A DNA stretch of 64,000 nucleotides from Odobenus rosmarus divergens (lineage: Eukaryota; Chordata; Mammalia; Carnivora; Odobenidae): the NCBI RefSeq assembly GCF_000321225.1, contig NW_004451665.1, positions 81,922 through 145,921 on the forward strand, given 5' to 3'. The position numbers were made by a program, and so were the translations under genes. Below the pieces are notes generated by a model. That model worked only from the letters and a program-made list of their open reading frames with translations. It had not been told where the DNA came from and made no database searches. Each line of letters starts with the position of its first letter. Position 1 is the stretch's first letter. Below are positions 22,730 to 35,107 of this stretch, one piece after another.

Positions 22730-24000
22730 TTCTCGCCTATTGGGAAAAATAAGAATCTAAAAGTCCACACGGTAGATAGATGGATAGCTAGAGAGATTAG
22801 ACAGACAGACAAAGGCAGGAAGAAAGGAAGGAAGGGGAAGGAAAGGTTCTTACTTACAGTAGGATTTTAAGTCCCAACTAGCAAATGTAGAGTGAGTACC
22901 AGAGTTTGAAAACCATCATTTTGCAGCTATCATAGTAAAGATTAAATTTGGGCACAAGTCATTGTTGAAGGCAAAATCAAGAGTGAGAATGTGATGAGAA
23001 GCAGGATGTTTTATAGGTTTTTTTTTCTTTTTAAGATGTATTTATTCATTTGAGAGAGAAAGAGAAAACATTGGAGGGGAGAGAGGGGCAGAGGGAGAGG
23101 GAAGGAGAGAGAATCACAAGCAGACTCCGCACTGAGCATGGAGCCCAACGCGGGGCTTGATCCCACGACCCTGAGATCATGACCTGAGCCAAAACCAAGA
23201 GTCAGACGCTTAATGGACTGAGCCACCCAGGCGCCCCTGCATAGCCATAAAGTATCTTTCCACAGATTGCTTATTAGATGCAAAGGGAAAAATAACAATA
23301 CGTGGTAAAATCTAACACCACCTTGCCAGAAGGTCAACATTAACATCACTGGTGAGGGGCAAAAGTACACCGTGTGTGGCTCAAACACGGAATCCCGAGA
23401 AGGACACAGTATTGCTTATGTAACATGCTGGCCAGGAATGCGTAACCTGACTCTAATCACGAGGAAACATCAGACCACCCCTTTTGAAATCTAACAGGAT
23501 GGGAGAGGGACTATATTCTTCAAAGATGGTAATGTCATAAAAGACAAAGTTTGTAGAAATATTCCAGATTAAAGAAGAATAAAGAGACCACCTAAATGCA
23601 ATGTATCTGGGAAGACATTTGACCCTGTACTGGAGGGGAAAAATTAATGGAGGTGGGAGCTTCAAGTATTGTATCAGGGTTCAGTTCAGGGGTAGAGAAC
23701 TAGATCACGGTTGTGTAAGAGAATATCCCTGTCTTTAGGAAATGCACACTGAAGCATTTAGGGGTAAAGGGCCACATGGATGCAACTTACTCTCAAAAGG
23801 TTCAGGAAAAAGTTATGCGTGTGTGAGTGTGTGCTTGTGTGGCGGGGGGAGAAAGGGAGGGTGAAATGGGATAAAATATTAACGATAGGTAAATCAAGGT
23901 AAAGGATGTATGGGGGTTCTTTGTATTGTCCTTATTCTTGGAACTTTTCTGTGATCTTGAACTGATCTCCAAATAAAATGTTTTCTTTAAAAGGAAATCA
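22730..24000 (+). mobile_element. L1M 3' region, plus strand, interrupted by a SINE
   Basis: CCAGATTAAAGAAGAATAAA, GAAATGCACACTGAAGCATT and CCAAATAAAATGTTTTCTTT are L1M 3' UTR hallmarks. The SINE at 23018-23237 splits it. The left boundary is uncertain. Confidence 0.6.
23018..23237 (-). mobile_element. SINEC, full-length, minus strand, inserted in an old L1
   Basis: The tail region (TTTTTAAGATGTATTTATTC) is at the left and TGAGCCACCCAGGCGCCCC at the right. L1M-type sequence continues on both sides. Confidence 0.92.
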
Positions 24001-24054
24001 TATAGAATGATACATGGTGTCACACTCTGCGGAGAAAAGTAAATATGTGTTGCA

Positions 24055-25100
24055 AATGTGAATAATAAAAGTGATGAGGGAGGACTTCTCCAGGAAAGTG
24101 ATCTTGAGCCAAGACCTGAACAGGTGAGTGAGTATGTAGCTACCTGGGGGAAAGGCATTCCAGGCTGAGGAACTAGCATGAAGAGGGGAACCAGTCTGGC
24201 ACCTTCCTCAGCAAGGTGGCGGGAGGGGGGACTGGAGCAGAGTGCATGCAGGTGTAGAGGTGAGGTCAGACAAACCCGGGCACCTAGCTGGGCGGCGCCT
24301 CCTGCGTGGGTCTGTGAACCGCCGGTCTGAGGGCTTTGTGCGGTGGATTCACATGCTCTGCCTTTTGTTTCCAACACTCTGTTTGCTGTGTTGAAACAAA
24401 TGGAAGAGGAGGCAAGAGCTGCAGGAGGGGAGCAGTAAGTGGGCTGTTGCAATAATCCAGGCGACAGGTGATTATCGGCGGGGACCCAGGGTGGGAGCAG
24501 AGGAGTCTGTGAGCAGCGCTGGGATTCTGGCTATATTTTAAAGCATTTGCCGCTGGGTGGGAAGCGCAGTACAGGAGGGGGAGTCAAGGATGACTCCTGT
24601 GTTTTGGCCTGAACAGCAGCTCCAAGGATGGAATTGCCATTAACTGAAATGGGGAAGCCTGTGGGAGAAGCAGCTTTGGGGGTACACTGAGGAATTAGGT
24701 TCTGGACATACGTCAGTGTCAGATGCCGGGTAGCCAGTTCCGTGGAGTGGGGCATGCGGTTAGTTGTATGTAGGAGTCTGGGGGGCCTGGAAGAAACCCA
24801 GGCAAGGGCTGGGCACACGGGGGGGTTTTAGACCCAGGAGTGGATGAGGGCACCAGGGAGTGGGACGAGAAGCAGGGGGCCAGGGGTTTGGCCAGCGAGA
24901 TGAGGGCGAGCTGCTGAAACAGACCCCGAAGGAGCCAGAGGTGAGGTGGGACCAGGCCTGAGAGACAGTGGATCCTGGGAGCCAAGGGAAGACGGGTTCG
25001 AGAAGGAGTATTCAGCTGTGTCAGAAAAGTCCAAGGAGTTGAGGACTGAGAACCGCCCATGGGGTTAATGCTGTAAAAGTCGTCGAAGGCCCTGACTGAA
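24055..25100 (+). repeat. Ancient dispersed repeat R, longest copy (about 1 kb)
   Basis: AAAGGCATTCCAGGCTGAGG, TTGCAATAATCCAGGCGACA, GTCAAGGATGACTCCTGTGT, TAACTGAAATGGGGAAGCCT and TTCTGGACATACGTCAGTGT follow the family's order. A CpG-richer segment at 24270-24360 does not fit and may be an insertion or strong divergence. Confidence 0.6.
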
Positions 25101-25904
25101 GAGCTTTGGTAGGATGGGAGCAAAATCCTAATTGGAGTGGGTTCCAGAGCCTAACAGAGCAGAAGAGCCAGAGAGAGCAGGTACACACAGCTTTCTGAGG
25201 CATTTTGCCGTAAGGGAAGGAGAGAAACGGGGTAGTCGCTGGAGGAGGAGCAGGATCAGGAGAGGTTTTTCCTTAACTGGAAAGGGGAGACTGGACCTTT
25301 CTTGCAGGGTCATGGAAAGGTTTGCTGTATATAACGGACTTCATCGTTTCTAGGTAAACAGGACGCTACCGTTTCGTAGTCTCTCCCTGGCCTGACCCTG
25401 CTCTGGACTGACCCTCCAATGCCCCCTGGATGAAAGCTCAGCTTCCTCCCTGTCATGTTCCTTTATGCAAAAATTCTGGAAAGCTCCAGTCTCTTTTCCT
25501 GAGCCCCTCCCCACGCCCTCTGGCCTCTTTCTCCCACGGGGCCCCGGAAGTGCTCCCTAGTTCCACGCCACCCGCTCTGGCACACCCCCTGCACGATGGC
25601 CGCCTGCCTTGATCCCAGTGCTCCATGGTAAGGAGCCCCACTGTCATTCTTTGGAAACTTCTCAAAAATACTAGCGACCATCATCTATAACTGGGCTCCC
25701 CAGCTAAGGTGATGAGGGCACCTCTAAACCCACAATCATTTTGTGGGTAGGAAGCAAAAGAGGTTTCAGGGAGTGGTATCAGTTGAGGGAGGGCGTAAGA
25801 GGATGAATTCTGAGTGACAAAGAGGTAAAGACAAATCCAAGAGAAGTGCCAAGAAAGAACTGACAGGTCTTGTCAACAGTTGTACGACAATGTGCATGTG
25901 TTAA

Positions 25905-26340
25905 AAACCTTAAATATGGTGTGCCCTTTGATCTGGCCATTCCGCTTCTAGGAATTTGTCTAGAAAAAAAGTAGGCATTTAAGGTACTAAGAGCATGTAA
26001 AAGGTTCACCACAGAATTGTCCATAATTGCAAAATATTGGAAGCATCCTGAGTGTTAACAATAGAGGGCTGCTAGGTATATCATGGCACATTTATACCAT
26101 GGAATACCATGTACTCATTAAATAAATATGTAGAGGTGAATAGGTCTTGTCAGGAAAGGTGTTTATGATCAGTGAGAAGAGCGGGTTACACACACACACA
26201 CACACACACACACGTGTAGGACACAAAAGAGGTTCTAGCTCAGTGGGAATGATTAGGTGAGTTCTGTTTTGCTTCCATAACTTTGTATTGTTTAATTTAA
26301 AAAGTAGAATAAAAGTAAGATAGAAAAAAAGGGATAATAT
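25905..26340 (+). mobile_element. L1M 3' region fragment, plus strand, with CA repeat
   Basis: CCATTCCGCTTCTAGGAATT, CATTTATACCATGGAATACC and an A-rich end, with a CA repeat at 26187-26214 inside it. Confidence 0.65.
26187..26214. repeat. CA microsatellite
   Basis: An uninterrupted CA repeat of about 13 units inside L1M sequence. Confidence 0.95.
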
Positions 26341-27399
26341 TAGAGTTAGGAAAAGAGATAAGATTGCCCAGGCAACAGATTATAGAGAGAAGCTTGGGGA
26401 ACATCCATACTGAAGGAGTCAATGAAGAGGAAAAGCAGGGAAAGAATTCGAAGAACCAGTGAGGGGAAAGGCAGGAAGATCTGATGGAAGCCAAAGAACA
26501 AGTGAGCCACCAGGAATGGTTTGCTTGTGGTCCTCACTGCTGGTTAGCGGACCTAGAGTCACTCCCAACTCTCTTCCACCTTGCCGACGCCCTCTGGCAA
26601 TTTCTTTACAGCGAGGAGTAGCCATGGGATCAGCTCCAGCCAATGAGATATGGGAAAATGTCTGCGGGAGTGGGGGGGTGCTTTTGGAAAAGATTTTCCT
26701 TCCTTAAGGAAAGCATGTACAGAGAAAATCTCTGTCCTGGGTTGCTCCCCGTTTCCTGCCTTCAAATGCAGTTGTATGAGGATGTGATGCTTGGAGCTGC
26801 CACGCTAGCCAGCTTGTAATCATGATAGAAAGGCCAGGGGAGTCAGATAAGACTAACCCAGAGCCTGTCTTCTTTTCTGTGAGATAATGAGACACATCTG
26901 TCACATAAGCTGTCACATTTGGGGGCCATCTGCTATTATAGTTGAAGTCATTCTTAATTGATAGATAATATGGAAAGTACAAAGTCCTTGGGTGGGGGGG
27001 GGCTCTGAGCTTTGCAGATCTATATCCCTACAGAGAGGACCCACAGTGCAGGTGACAAAGGATTGGTGTGGTGAGGAAGTACGAGCAGCGAGGCTGGACC
27101 ACACTTTGGAGAGGCTTGTGAGTGGTAGAAGATAAGATGACATGGAATCAGCAGGTACCTGAAGGTACCTGAAGGTTCCTTCTGTGCCTTTGCTGCTATC
27201 TTGGCTCTGGTAGAAGACTGAGGAAATTGACCTGTTTTTGAACTTTTAATGTTTAAGCACATAGTAGGTGCTCATCAAATGGTTATCACTGTTAGCATTA
27301 GTCCATGAGGTCATTCTTGGAGATGTTAGAATCTCTAGGTAAAGTTTGGATGTTCCGAGGTATACTGATCGGCAGACTCGTCCCGGCCGGCTGTCCTGG

Positions 27400-27605
27400 C
27401 TTGGAGGCAGCGGGGTGTGATCAGTGGAAAGGACATTGGCTTTGGAGTCAGACCGAATCCAGTTACTTGCTGGATACCCTTGGGCTGAACTCTTCTGTCT
27501 CCAGGGCCTCACCTGTTAGTGGAGATCAGAATGCCTACCTTGTAGGGTTGCTATGAGAAGTAAATGAGAAAATGCATGAAAAATGCTGGTACGGAGTAGA
27601 CACTG
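27400..27605 (+). mobile_element. MIR, near full-length
   Basis: GACATTGGCTTTGGAGTCAG, CTACCTTGTAGGGTTGCTAT and AATGCTGGTACGGAGTAGAC. Confidence 0.85.
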
Positions 27606-27689
27606 GAGGAACAGGAATGCTCTGGGTTGGGCACTGCAAGTTGCCTTTCAAACATCATGTCCTTTTCCTCCTTCCTAACAGAACCCACC

Positions 27690-27835
27690 TTGGGCCAGGT
27701 GTCTCCCCCTCCCAGGTGAGGAAACCCCAGCTCAGAGAACTGAAGTGGCATTTCTGAGGTCTCACAACCGAAGTACCAGAAGCAGCACTTGAACAGAGGT
27801 CTTCTGACTCCCAGCCCATTGTCCTAATAGCCCTC
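27690..27835 (-). mobile_element. MIR fragment
   Basis: CCAGGTGAGGAAACCCCAGC and CTTCTGACTCCCAGCCCATT. Confidence 0.75.
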
Positions 27836-27889
27836 CTTTTGGGAAGAATTAGCATATTTATCCAATATGACAACTAAGTCTTAGAACTT

Positions 27890-28085
27890 TTTTTAAAGTT
27901 TTTATCTATTTGGGGGAGAGAAAGAGAGAAATCAAGAGAGAGTGAGCAGGGGGAGGGGCAGAGGGAGAGGGAGAAGCAGACTCCCCCTGAGCAGAGAGCC
28001 CGATGTGGGGCTCAATCCCAGGATCCGAGTTGACCTGAGTTGAAAGCAGATAGATGCTTAACCAACTGAACCACCCAGGTGCCCC
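27890..28085 (-). mobile_element. SINEC, minus strand, with target-site duplication
   Basis: It ends AACCACCCAGGTGCCCC at the right. AGTCTTAGAACTT is duplicated at 27877-27889 and 28086-28098. Confidence 0.93.
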
Positions 28086-28507
28086 AGTCTTAGAACTTCT
28101 AAAGTGTGGTCTGCTTCTCCCCATGAACAAGGGACAGCAGCCGCAATGGCTTTTATGACCTAGTCTTGGAAGTGACATACCATTTCTTGTGCCATATTCT
28201 ACTGGTTCCAGAGACCAGCCCTGACAGAGTGCAGAAGGGCGTGAATACTGGGAGGTAGGGATCACCAAAGGCATTCTTGGAAGCTGGCTACCACAAGCAT
28301 CTTAACATTATTATTAAGACAGTTTTTGGCTTTAAAAATCTGCTGAAAGGGCCTGGGGACTCCAACAGGTCCACGGGCCATCCTTGGAGATCCAGTGACC
28401 TTGATGATACAAGCTCAAGTCAATCTATATGGTTTATGCTACTATTTAGATGATGATTCTCAGCTCTACCTCTCCTTTGCAGATTCACCTAGGTTTGTCA
28501 GCCTCAC

Positions 28508-28611
28508 TTTTTTTTTTTAAAAAGGAATCTCTATGCCCAGCACGGGGCTTGAACTCATGACCCTGAGATCAAGAGTTGCATGCTCCACCGGCTGAGCCAG
28601 CCAAGCGCCCC
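28508..28611 (-). mobile_element. SINEC, short form, minus strand, with target-site duplication
   Basis: A T run, then GGAATCTCTATGCCCAGCAC and GCTGAGCCAGCCAAGCGCCC. TGTCAGCCTCACTTT (28496-) and TGTCAGTCTCACTTT (28612-) flank it. Confidence 0.9.
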
Positions 28612-29924
28612 TGTCAGTCTCACTTTAAAAACCAGTAAGCCAGAGGGGGCCAGAGACTCAATCTACCCAGTGTTTTCCCTCTGCTGACACCGAGGTGAGT
28701 GCTTGGAGGAGCAGAGTCGTCCTCCGCCGGGACAGGCATCAGAAACCAGCGTCACGTGGTCATTCAGATGGCTCATCACGGGCTTTTTCCATCTGTGAGT
28801 TCATCTTAAATTTTCTTGACTATGTTCAGTCTGAACCACCTGCCTGGCTAATCCATTCCACAGATGATGACTTGTATCAAGTAGTAACTTCTTTCATTTG
28901 TCTTAAGGGCCTCCGCTAAGCGTTCCTGAGACAGGTTTGATCTCGACATGCCAAGACTTGGCAAATACACCTATGTACGACTCATGCAAACATTCTTCAT
29001 GACTTTTGAGACGCTAATCCTTTTTCCTTCAGAAGAGTGCTAGTATTTTTAGCACATGATACAGTTGTGCCGCGTCCTCGTGGTCACATCAAACCCCTTG
29101 TCTGGGTGGCCATCCTGTGCTCTCCACCATGTTCTTCTCATGACTTTGGCCTGCAGAGCTTCAGCACATAGCCTACATTTGGCTCACTGACACTTGTATT
29201 GATAGGGCAAGGGTATTCCATTTTCCAAAGCTTGTCACAGTAACGCTCAGAGTCTAGCTTGCACAGCGGACCACTGAGTTACCGATCCAGCTGCCTTCTT
29301 CCTTCTTCTAGCAGCACAGCCCTCCCCCGGCCTGCTCTTCTCCCCCCCGGTCCACATGGTGCTGGTGAGGCTGTCACTCATACTACACCCGCTTCAGCCA
29401 GCGATTAGTCAAAGGAGGGATAACTACCCAAGTTGGACCTGGCAGGGTCTGGAATTGTTTTCAGGGAAGCGCAACAGGAAGGCCCTTTTCCCTAGAAAAG
29501 GGCGTCGGAGGCCCGTAAGAATGAGCCCAGGGCTGCCTATTGCCACACTCGGTAGGTGACAATGTAGCCAAACAAGCCAACAGTGCCAAGACTAAGACAA
29601 GTACGAGAGTCTGAGAATCTGGATTCACTCCTGCCTGAGGCTGGTTCCAACTTCCTTTTTTCCAGCGATTTGACCCAAGAATGGCCCGTAGTGTTAGGTT
29701 TCTACCACTTATCATAGACGGGAGCCCCCATACAACTGACTCTTTCCGCCAAATTACATTGTGAGGGATCTACTCCCTGAAGGAGCATGTGTTAAGAGAA
29801 AGTAACAGATGGCTGGGAATGCAAAGTAAAGATCTAGAAGGAGGGCTGGCCAGTGAAAAGGCAGACGAACCAAGGAACAGCGTTCCATGGAAGCAGATAA
29901 CTGGGTGGTGGGGAAACAGACACT

Positions 29925-30250
29925 CCCATACTTGGCGGGAGTATAAACTGATGTGATGTATTTTGGAAGGCAATTTGGCAGTATCTCAAGATTTGAAATG
30001 TTCTTGCTCTTTGAGCCAATAATTGTATTCAATGCAGCATTATTTATTGTGGGGGGAAAAACTGGCAATATTCGCATCATCAATAGGGGATTGGTTAAGT
30101 AAATTATGGAAACATGTCCAAGCTCTATTGTTAAGGGGGGAAAAGTGTATAAGACCATGCAAAGCTTTTGTTTATAGACCATGTGTACTGTACAAAGAAA
30201 GCTCAGAGGACCATAGAGCGGGTAGTCAGCAGCAGTAATCTCTGTGGGGA
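29925..30250 (+). mobile_element. L1M 3' region fragment, plus strand
   Basis: GGCGGGAGTATAAACTGATG, GGAAGGCAATTTGGCAGTAT and GCAGCATTATTTATTGTGGG are old L1 3' motifs. Confidence 0.65.
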
Positions 30251-30409
30251 GGTGACCTTAATTACAGAAAATTCTCACCTGCTGTTTGAGCTCAGAGTAA
30301 TTTGAGATTAATTGCTGTTCTATTTCTGCTGCTATAAGAAAAAGAACTGATAACGCATCCCTTCCTTCATTATTAGTATTGTGAGTTCTAAGATCTCTGG
30401 CCCCAGGGG

Positions 30410-31125
30410 TTCATTTATTTACGCATTTACTTGATCAAGTGACTGAGTGCCCACTATGTTAGGTACTCTTCTTGGTGCTGGGCATATAAAAGGCAAATGG
30501 AATCATTATCCTCAGGGATTTTACAGGATTGTGAAACACGTATCAGATGCTGATGAGTTATAAAGCACAGAGGATGAGAAGGGGGAGAGGATGCTGGGTG
30601 GAAACGGTAGGGTCCTGTTATATATAAAGTGGTCAGAGAAAGCCTCGTTGAGAAGGCAACCTAAAGATGTAAAGAGAGGGCGGAAGAAAGCCACGCAGCT
30701 CCAGCAGAAAGGGTCTTCCGGGGAGAAGACGGAATGGAAGATCCTGAACTTGCAGTGTGCTTGACGAGTCTGAGGCCATAAGGAGCAAGGAGAAATGAAG
30801 CCAAGGTAAGGGAGCGGGGTGGGACAGTGTACCAATGGACCTGAGACCATGGTACCATTCAGTGATGTGAGAAGCCACGAGAGGGTTTTGGATAGACTTT
30901 AAAATGCTCACTCTGGTTGTTCTGTTAAGACCGGAGTAGAGGTAGCAAGGGTGGAAGCAGGAAGGTGAGTTAGAAAGCAAGCACAAGGATCCAGAGAGAA
31001 AAGGTTGGGTTCTGAAAGTACAGCTGATGGATTTGTTGGAAGGGATGAACGGCCTGAAAGTAGTGCCCATGATCCCGGGCTCAGTCCTGAGGCCGTCAGA
31101 CCCCCTAGAAGGCAACCCTTCTCCC
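30410..31125 (+). repeat. Ancient dispersed repeat R, copy before the SORBS1 3' end
   Basis: GAGTGCCCACTATGTTAGGT, GGTCAGAGAAAGCCTCGTTG, GCTCACTCTGGTTGTTCTGT and GTAGCAAGGGTGGAAGCAGG. It ends about 650 bp before the predicted SORBS1 cleavage site. Confidence 0.6.
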
Positions 31126-31759
31126 ATGACTGTTGGAGGCCCAAGTCTACCGAGAGGGATGTCACTGAGTCACCCCCGAGAGGTGGCAGTGCTGAGTTGA
31201 CAGAGGTGGAGAAGGACAGAACCAGGGGAAGGTGGAGCTTTGATTTGTGCACAGCAGGCCCTGCCCCCCAGAGATGGGTGTGGTCCTAGTCACGGGATGC
31301 CAGGTATGCCACCACCCTGACACACTTGGTTTGAGAGGGGACAGACTGCATTTTCACCCATCCCAGCAAGAGAAGGCTCATAGCCAATTTAACTCGATTT
31401 AGGAAAACCAAATGCTGTATCACTTCCTGTACCCATGTCTTGCGGAGCAAATCAAGACCCGTTGCACGTATTTTATAATGTTTCACTTGAGCTTTTAAAG
31501 ACATATCATTATTTTTGCAATCAGAATAGAAAGCATGGTGAGATGGTCAACAGTAGTCCATTCCGAGAAGGTCACAGAGTTAGCTTATTGAGAAAGGAGT
31601 AAGGTAAGACTTGAGGTCTTCCAGGAGCAAAGCAAGACGGTATGTGATTAAGAAGGGAAAGGAGGGGATGCGCTATCGAAGCAGTGAATACAAGCCTCCC
31701 TTGAGAAACCTGGCGAAGGAAGGAAAGAAACAATGAATGGTAAGAACAAACATATGCCA

Positions 31760-34700
31760 CGCAATTCTGAATAAAGTTTATTAAATAATATGTACAGCAA
31801 ATGTAGTAACTCAACACATCCATTTATCAAATCAATCCACCGCAATAAAGAAAAATAAATGAACAGGACAATCTGTGTCGGCATAGTACATGCTCTCCAG
31901 GTGTAATTAAAATGGCAACACTTTAAATTAATTGGTTATATATAATGTCAGTTATTTTTCTTTCAGAATATAACCTTCTCTGTAGTAACCTATTCTAGCA
32001 AAAGAACTTAATACCTACTGTAGATAAATAGGACTGCAAAAAAAAACAAAAACAAAATTAAAAAAACCTATTTATATAATTGAGATAGCAATTACCTTCT
32101 CTCCCAGAAAGAATGATTATTTGAAATTTTAACACTTTACAATGGCTATTTTTGTGCTAAAAATCTGCAGGTGAGTTATTTGGAATTCCTTCATTTAAAT
32201 AAAAAGGCAAAAAACTTCATGACTTCCTTATTTTACCCCCCTTCGGTTCAAATTTTTAAAATTATTTTTCTATACAAAGTAGGTACATGGGCTATACAAA
32301 GTTAAATATACATATTTACAGTCCTACTTCTTACGCATATGATTTTTTTTTACTGATCCGAGAGAGACTGCAAAAGATAAGTAGCTGGGGGCTTGCCTTT
32401 ACCCAGAAGCATGGCGATTATATCAAAATGTGTTGCAAGGCATGGTGCCCGTTAGTTGCACTTGCTATTAATAAACTTGTATAAATATTTCAGCATAAAA
32501 ATAGGTATTTTATATTACTAAATGAGGACAAAAGAGCAATTGGAAACCTTTGTTCCTTGTTTTGTCATACATAGGAAGCTGAAGTTCGATGCAAATTTTG
32601 CAAATTTTAACATGATTTTGTTAAAGACGGGCAAATTGGTGAGGCATACCTGGGTTTCTGGAGATCTACAAATGCGTGAGGCTGGCATCATATGCAAATG
32701 TGGCTTTACAAATTGGTTTTATTTTCTAGCTGTATTTAAAGAGGTGTTCAAAATTACCTACTTAATCAAGAAGCACCCCTCAAAAAAAAAAACTATTAAG
32801 AGTAAGATCGTTATTAATTGTTTGCATCTAAGACAGACCAGGAAACATGTTAGCCAATAAAGGAGTTACATTCCAAAAGTGAGTGAAATGCTGTCGTGCA
32901 AAACGCACGTGCATATGCACTTGTACTATATCCCCTCGGAGAGAGTCAAACGGCACCCTCGGATGGTGAAGTGGACCTTCCAAAGCAAGGAGTCTGATTC
33001 AAAGACTATCAGAAAGTCTCCTTCTACCCAGGAAGCTCCTCCTCCTCCACCACCAGCACCCCCTGCCCCCACTGTTAATTCCACAGCCTCACCCCTTGGG
33101 GTTAAGGCTCTGCTCTAGTTAAAAACAAATGTCTCTGGGAAGAAGTTAACACATTCCTCTTATCAGTCATTTACACTCTAGTGTGAAGGAGTAAGCAGCC
33201 GTTTCCTTCCTGAGACCGGGACTTGAAAGGAGGACAGGGAGAGAATGAGGCTGTGTGATGGGGAAGGTGGGGTGCACAGCTGAGGGGTGGCAGGTGGGTG
33301 GTAGAGACAGAAGGTGAGGCAGAGGCACTGAAGACAAACTCCGCCTACTTGTAAAGACTGCAGACTTCGGGACAATGGTCCGCCGGCAATTCTGAGCTAC
33401 ACGCAGGGAGCCAGGGTTCCTGTATACACCTTACCTACCTAGAATTGCTGCTTCTCTTTGTGACCTTGGATGTGTACTTGTGGGGAGGATGAGAGTCTGA
33501 AGACTCTGGAAACGGTTCCAAGAACTTCCAGCCATAAACTACCCTCAGACAAAGGTTCTTCTAGCAGCCTTATTGTTCAAGAGTGAGCGAATGGAGAGAG
33601 AAATACGACAATGCTTTCTAGAGTCTCTCCAGTGAAAGATAACCTCCATCTCTCATACCCTTCTTAGCACATCTCACAGTCTCTCTGGACCCAATATTCC
33701 TGTGTGTCTGCCCCTCCCGTCACCCCTGAGTTCCCGGCAGGCAGGTGGGCCAGTCCCTATTTCTTCAAGGGGTCTACCACAGGGGCTGATGAACATCCTC
33801 GAATCGGATGGAGTTGTGACCGAGCACCCCGGGCGTCACAGGGGCCTCCCTCCTCACACGTGGCCCCACAGAGGGCAGGCCTCCCACTGCCTCACACATG
33901 GGGCCGCTGCCTGTGTGCCTTCTGCTCTGAAGAAAGGCCTCTTCACCTCGCTTCAGGGTGCGTCGGGACTCAGGACCCTGGGCGACCACCTTGTGGGTGG
34001 TCCGAGCTACTTCGGGGAGCGAAAACAAGGACGCAGTAAGCCTACGGCGTGGAGCACGTCTTGCTCACCGGTGGCCCTGGCATCCGGTGTGCATCAGTGT
34101 CTATTAAATGATTCACTGAACGCCATCCTTGGTTCTCTGTGAGAACAGGTCTAGCGACCTCACACTGCCCTGGCCAGAAACAATCCAGAAAAGAAAGCTT
34201 AGCACTGGCATTCTGGTAAATGAAATTGTGCCGAAGGTGACCACTTACAAAAGTCAGTGATATGGGAAAGGACCACACTGCAAGTGACCTTGACAGCTAC
34301 AGAACTTCTTAACTTCATCACTTGGAAACACAAATTTAACTACCTGACCTGGGCACCCCATGCCCATGGGCAAACCTCATGTGCTTTTCTGTCTGAACAC
34401 CAGGGGCGTCGAAGGCAATGCCGCATGCAGGCTGACTGCACAGGGCACCTCCGTTCTGCTTCCATTTCTCCACGTACCCCAGGAGTGAGGCACATGGTCT
34501 TGGGTAGCCTGGGGGGCCCCCGCCACTGTCCAGGGATGGCCTCGGCAGCCCAGGCAGATCTCCAGCAATGTTGGGAAACCGGTGGGCTCTGGGGTGGCCG
34601 GGGTGCAGAGCCTTTGGAGAATGGCCGGGGATCTGCCTGGTGCTCCGAGGGCTGCTTGTGGCTAAATGACCGCTTTGAGCCAGAGCTGGTCAAGGCCTGG

Positions 34701-35036
34701 GCAGCAAGAGACATTTCTGACCTCACTGATCCTGGACTGTGTTACAGGTCAGATTACCCAAGAAGGGGAAAGGCTGGGAAAGCTTGGAGTGGCTCCCAGA
34801 AGCAGCTAAGTAAATACAGATTTGCCTCATTCCTTTTTCCTCAGTTCGGCTTGCCTGATACACTGCAAGCGTAGACAGGCTCAGGCTTTAGACACAACAC
34901 TTCTCTGTCCCTCTCTTTTGCTTCTTACTTTATCCATTGCATTAGTTTTCCTACTGACTCAATGTTTAAATAGAGAGTCCAGTTCATGAATTACGCTTCA
35001 TCCTCCAATAAAAATAATCTCTGGTTTTCAATCTTC
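31760..35036 (-). other. SORBS1: SORBS1 3' UTR (terminal exon, predicted extent)
   Basis: The region runs from just after the SORBS1 stop codon at 35039-35037 down to the predicted cleavage site below the AATAAA at 31782-31777. It is free of SINEs. It shifts from AT-rich (31.76-32.87 kb) to mixed and GC-rich (33.7-34.9 kb). A length near 3.3 kb is plausible for SORBS1 but rests on the poly(A) call. A proximal AATAAA at 32723-32718 (minus strand) could give a shorter form. Plus-strand open frames here (for example 34257-34874) are antisense and look fortuitous. The UTR end is inferred; only the stop codon is certain. Confidence 0.6.
31777..31782 (-). terminator. SORBS1: Predicted SORBS1 poly(A) signal AATAAA
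   Basis: Read on the minus strand this is AATAAA. The expected cleavage site is 10-30 bases lower (about 31747-31767), followed by U- and GU-rich sequence (TATGTTTGTTC, then ATTGTTTCTTTCC), the usual downstream element. It is the best combined signal below the stop codon. Confidence 0.6.
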
Positions 35037-35104
35037 TTATAGATACAAAGGCTTTACATAGTTGCCTGGAAAAGTACCAAACTGCCTTGTCCTTCTTGAA
35101 GTAC
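35037..35104 (-). CDS. SORBS1: SORBS1 last coding exon (end of third SH3 domain, stop codon)
   Basis: The exon supplies the last two bases of a split glycine codon, then TSRRTRQFGTFPGNYVKPLYL and a TAA stop at 35039-35037. GTFPGNYV is the conserved C-terminal SH3 signature, and the ending VKPLYL is typical of the vinexin/CAP/ArgBP2 family. The acceptor is TTATAG at 35110-35105. Its pyrimidine tract is a TTTG-type microsatellite rather than unique sequence. The reading frame stays open upstream through the intron and an adjacent SINE as far as about 35567. Confidence 0.95.
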
Positions 35105-35107
35105 CTA

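Larger units (their letters stand above)
16246..31760. other. Intergenic interval between SORBS1 3' end and PDLIM1 promoter
   Basis: No recognisable exon lies here. The interval holds L2 and MIR fragments (16.3-17.4 kb), L1M pieces (18.0-18.5, 22.7-24.0, 25.9-26.3, 29.9-30.3 kb), a CpG-rich block (19.2-19.95 kb), a CT/GT microsatellite (21.46 kb), three minus-strand SINEs (23.0, 27.9, 28.5 kb) and copies of an ancient unassigned repeat (22.2, 24.05-25.1, 30.4-31.1 kb). Stretches such as 17.4-18.0, 20.0-20.4, 21.0-22.2, 26.4-27.3, 28.1-28.5 and 28.6-29.9 kb look like unique or heavily decayed sequence. All open frames are short or fall in repeats. Confidence 0.75.

Noticed and set aside
33702..34142. 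146-codon plus-strand frame
   Set aside because: It lies in the SORBS1 UTR, with no domain or splice support and competing frames in the same place.
34257..34874. 205-codon plus-strand frame
   Set aside because: It is antisense to the predicted SORBS1 3' UTR, matches no protein I know, and is overlapped by a long frame on the other strand. This is consistent with a GC-rich chance frame.
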